Source of the DNA: Methylovirgula sp.
GTDB lineage: Bacteria; Pseudomonadota; Alphaproteobacteria; Rhizobiales; Beijerinckiaceae
Assembly (NCBI GenBank): GCA_030044485.1
Contig: JASHVQ010000129.1
Location: 1 to 13,066, forward strand
Direction: 5' to 3'
Length of the DNA stretch: 13,066 nt
The position numbers and the translations under genes are program-made. Shown piece by piece: positions 12,041 through 13,066 of this stretch. A model generated the notes under the pieces. It was not told the origin of the DNA, searched no databases, and saw only the letters and a program-made list of their open reading frames with translations. Numbering within the stretch: the first letter of the stretch is position 1; every line of letters begins with the position of its first letter.

Positions 12041-13066
12041 ATGATCTATAAAAACCTTTTCTCCGTCGCCGCACTGACGCTGCTGTCGCGCCTCACCGGC
12101 TTTATTCGCGACGTGATGCTCGGCGCCATTCTCGGCGCCGGGCTTCTGGCCGATGCCTTCTACGTCGCCTTTCGCCTGCCCAATCATTTCCGCGCCATAT
12201 TCGGGGAAGGCGCCTTCAACGCCGCCTATGTGCCCTGCTATGCGCAAATCCTCGCCAAGGAAGGCAAGGACGCGAGCCGGCGCTTTGCCAGCCAGATTTT
12301 CACGCTGCTTCTCGCCTCGCAGATCGTCGTGCTCGCCGCGGCGCTCGCCTTCACGCCGCAGCTCATCGATCTTCTGGCGCCGGGCTTCCGCGCCGATCCG
12401 CAAAAATTCGCGCTGGCCACGTCGCTGACGCGAATCACCTTTCCCTATCTGCTGTTCATCACGCTGGTTACGCTGCAATCCGGCACGCTCAACGCGCAGG
12501 GGCGATTTGCCGCCGCGGCGCTGACTTCGGTTCTGCTCAACGTGGTGATGATCGCCTTTCTGGCGATCGCCTTTCTCTTTCCCAACGCCGGCGTGGCGGC
12601 GGCGGTCGGCGTCACCGTCTCGGGCGTCTGCCAATTCATTCTCACCTTCTGGGCGCTCTGGCGCATCGGCATCCACGAACGGCTCGTCGCCCGCGTCTGG
12701 ACCAAGGAGGTCAAGCATTTCTTCGCCGTGCTCGGCCCGGCCGTCATCGGCTCGGCCGGCGTGCAGCTCGCGCTCTTCGCCGACACGATCATCGCCTCGA
12801 TGCTGCCGACCGGCGCGGTCTCGTCGATCTATTATGCCGACCGCATCTATCAATTGCCGATCGGCGTCATCGGCATTGCGGCGGGCACCGTGCTTCTGCC
12901 GGAGATGAGCCGCAGGCTCGCCGCGGGCGAGCACGGCCATGCCTACTACGCGCAGAACCGGACCATGGCGCTTTCGATCGCGCTCGCCGCGCCCTGTTTC
13001 GTGGCCTTCATCATGATCCCCGACGTGATTATGCGCGGCATTTTTTTGCGCGGCGCATTCACCGAC
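12041..13066 (+). CDS. murJ: Lipid II flippase MurJ (MviN), 3' truncated by window edge
   Basis: MurJ moves the peptidoglycan precursor lipid II across the inner membrane. The 342 visible residues, of roughly 510-530 usual, run to the last base without a stop. The N-terminus reads TLLSRLTGFIRDVMLGAILG, with Arg17 and Arg23, then ADAFYVAFRLPN and EGAFNAAYVP, with Asp38, Arg51 and Glu56. These align with the charged cavity residues known to matter in E. coli MurJ. YYADRIYQLPIGVIG places Arg268 at the site equivalent to the essential Arg270. At least eight hydrophobic helices are visible. The start is ATG 12041 (MIYKNLFSVAAL), the usual family start, though the ribosome site is weak. In many alphaproteobacteria murJ follows glnD; here sodB precedes it instead. 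Confidence 0.96.
   Translation, partial: MIYKNLFSVAALTLLSRLTGFIRDVMLGAILGAGLLADAFYVAFRLPNHFRAIFGEGAFNAAYVPCYAQILAKEGKDASRRFASQIFTLLLASQIVVLAAALAFTPQLIDLLAPGFRADPQKFALATSLTRITFPYLLFITLVTLQSGTLNAQGRFAAAALTSVLLNVVMIAFLAIAFLFPNAGVAAAVGVTVSGVCQFILTFWALWRIGIHERLVARVWTKEVKHFFAVLGPAVIGSAGVQLALFADTIIASMLPTGAVSSIYYADRIYQLPIGVIGIAAGTVLLPEMSRRLAAGEHGHAYYAQNRTMALSIALAAPCFVAFIMIPDVIMRGIFLRGAFTD

Noticed and set aside
11831..12940. Minus-strand 369-residue ORF antisense to murJ and the sodB end
   Set aside because: A charged composition (many Arg, Glu, Gly, Asp) opposite a multi-span membrane protein is a typical shadow; MurJ motifs are unambiguous on the plus strand.

Overview
The window is GC-rich chromosomal DNA from an alphaproteobacterium, most likely of the order Hyphomicrobiales (Rhizobiales). 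The evidence is a MucR/Ros-type regulator, a ClpA with an acidic C-terminal tail, and small lineage-typical proteins such as a DUF5330-like protein beside SufE. A Beijerinckiaceae- or Methylocystaceae-like host is my guess from protein flavour and was not tested. I see no transposase, integrase, phage gene, tRNA, rRNA or CRISPR array. It reads as ordinary core chromosome.

Layout. Positions 1-1074 hold the 3' part of clpA (+), which meets a HIT-family hydrolase gene (-) tail to tail over a strong stem-loop. Upstream of the HIT gene on the minus strand is a FemAB-like acyltransferase (DUF482/COG3146). It diverges from a plus-strand lipoprotein alpha/beta hydrolase (DUF900 type, 3165-4379). A minus-strand block from 8102 down to 4408 holds a membrane PAS histidine kinase, a single-pass peptidoglycan-binding protein translationally coupled to it, a ParB/Srx-fold protein ending in WCGPC, and a small secreted protein. 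Then come a DUF5330-like small protein and sufE (+), mucR (-), a proline-rich two-TM protein (-), iron superoxide dismutase sodB (+), and the 5' two-thirds of murJ (+), which runs off the end.

How they fit together. Several products concern quality control and stress (ClpA, SufE, SodB, HIT). Others concern the envelope or cell cycle (MurJ, the PG-binding protein, the histidine kinase, the two-TM protein). The histidine kinase has no response regulator beside it, as is common for the DivJ/PleC group, and its promoter region carries a near-consensus CtrA-like site. MucR is an H-NS-like global silencer in this order, and its own upstream region is an AT-richer island.

No clearly new system is visible. 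The most unusual items are three 15-bp tandem repeats just upstream of the sodB Shine-Dalgarno, two with AUG-UAG start-stop units and the third opening a five-codon reading frame; an 8-bp inverted repeat in the same intergenic region; a MucR zinc finger missing two usual ligand positions; and the WCGPC tail on the ParB/Srx protein. All calls come from reading the sequence and family memory; no search was run.
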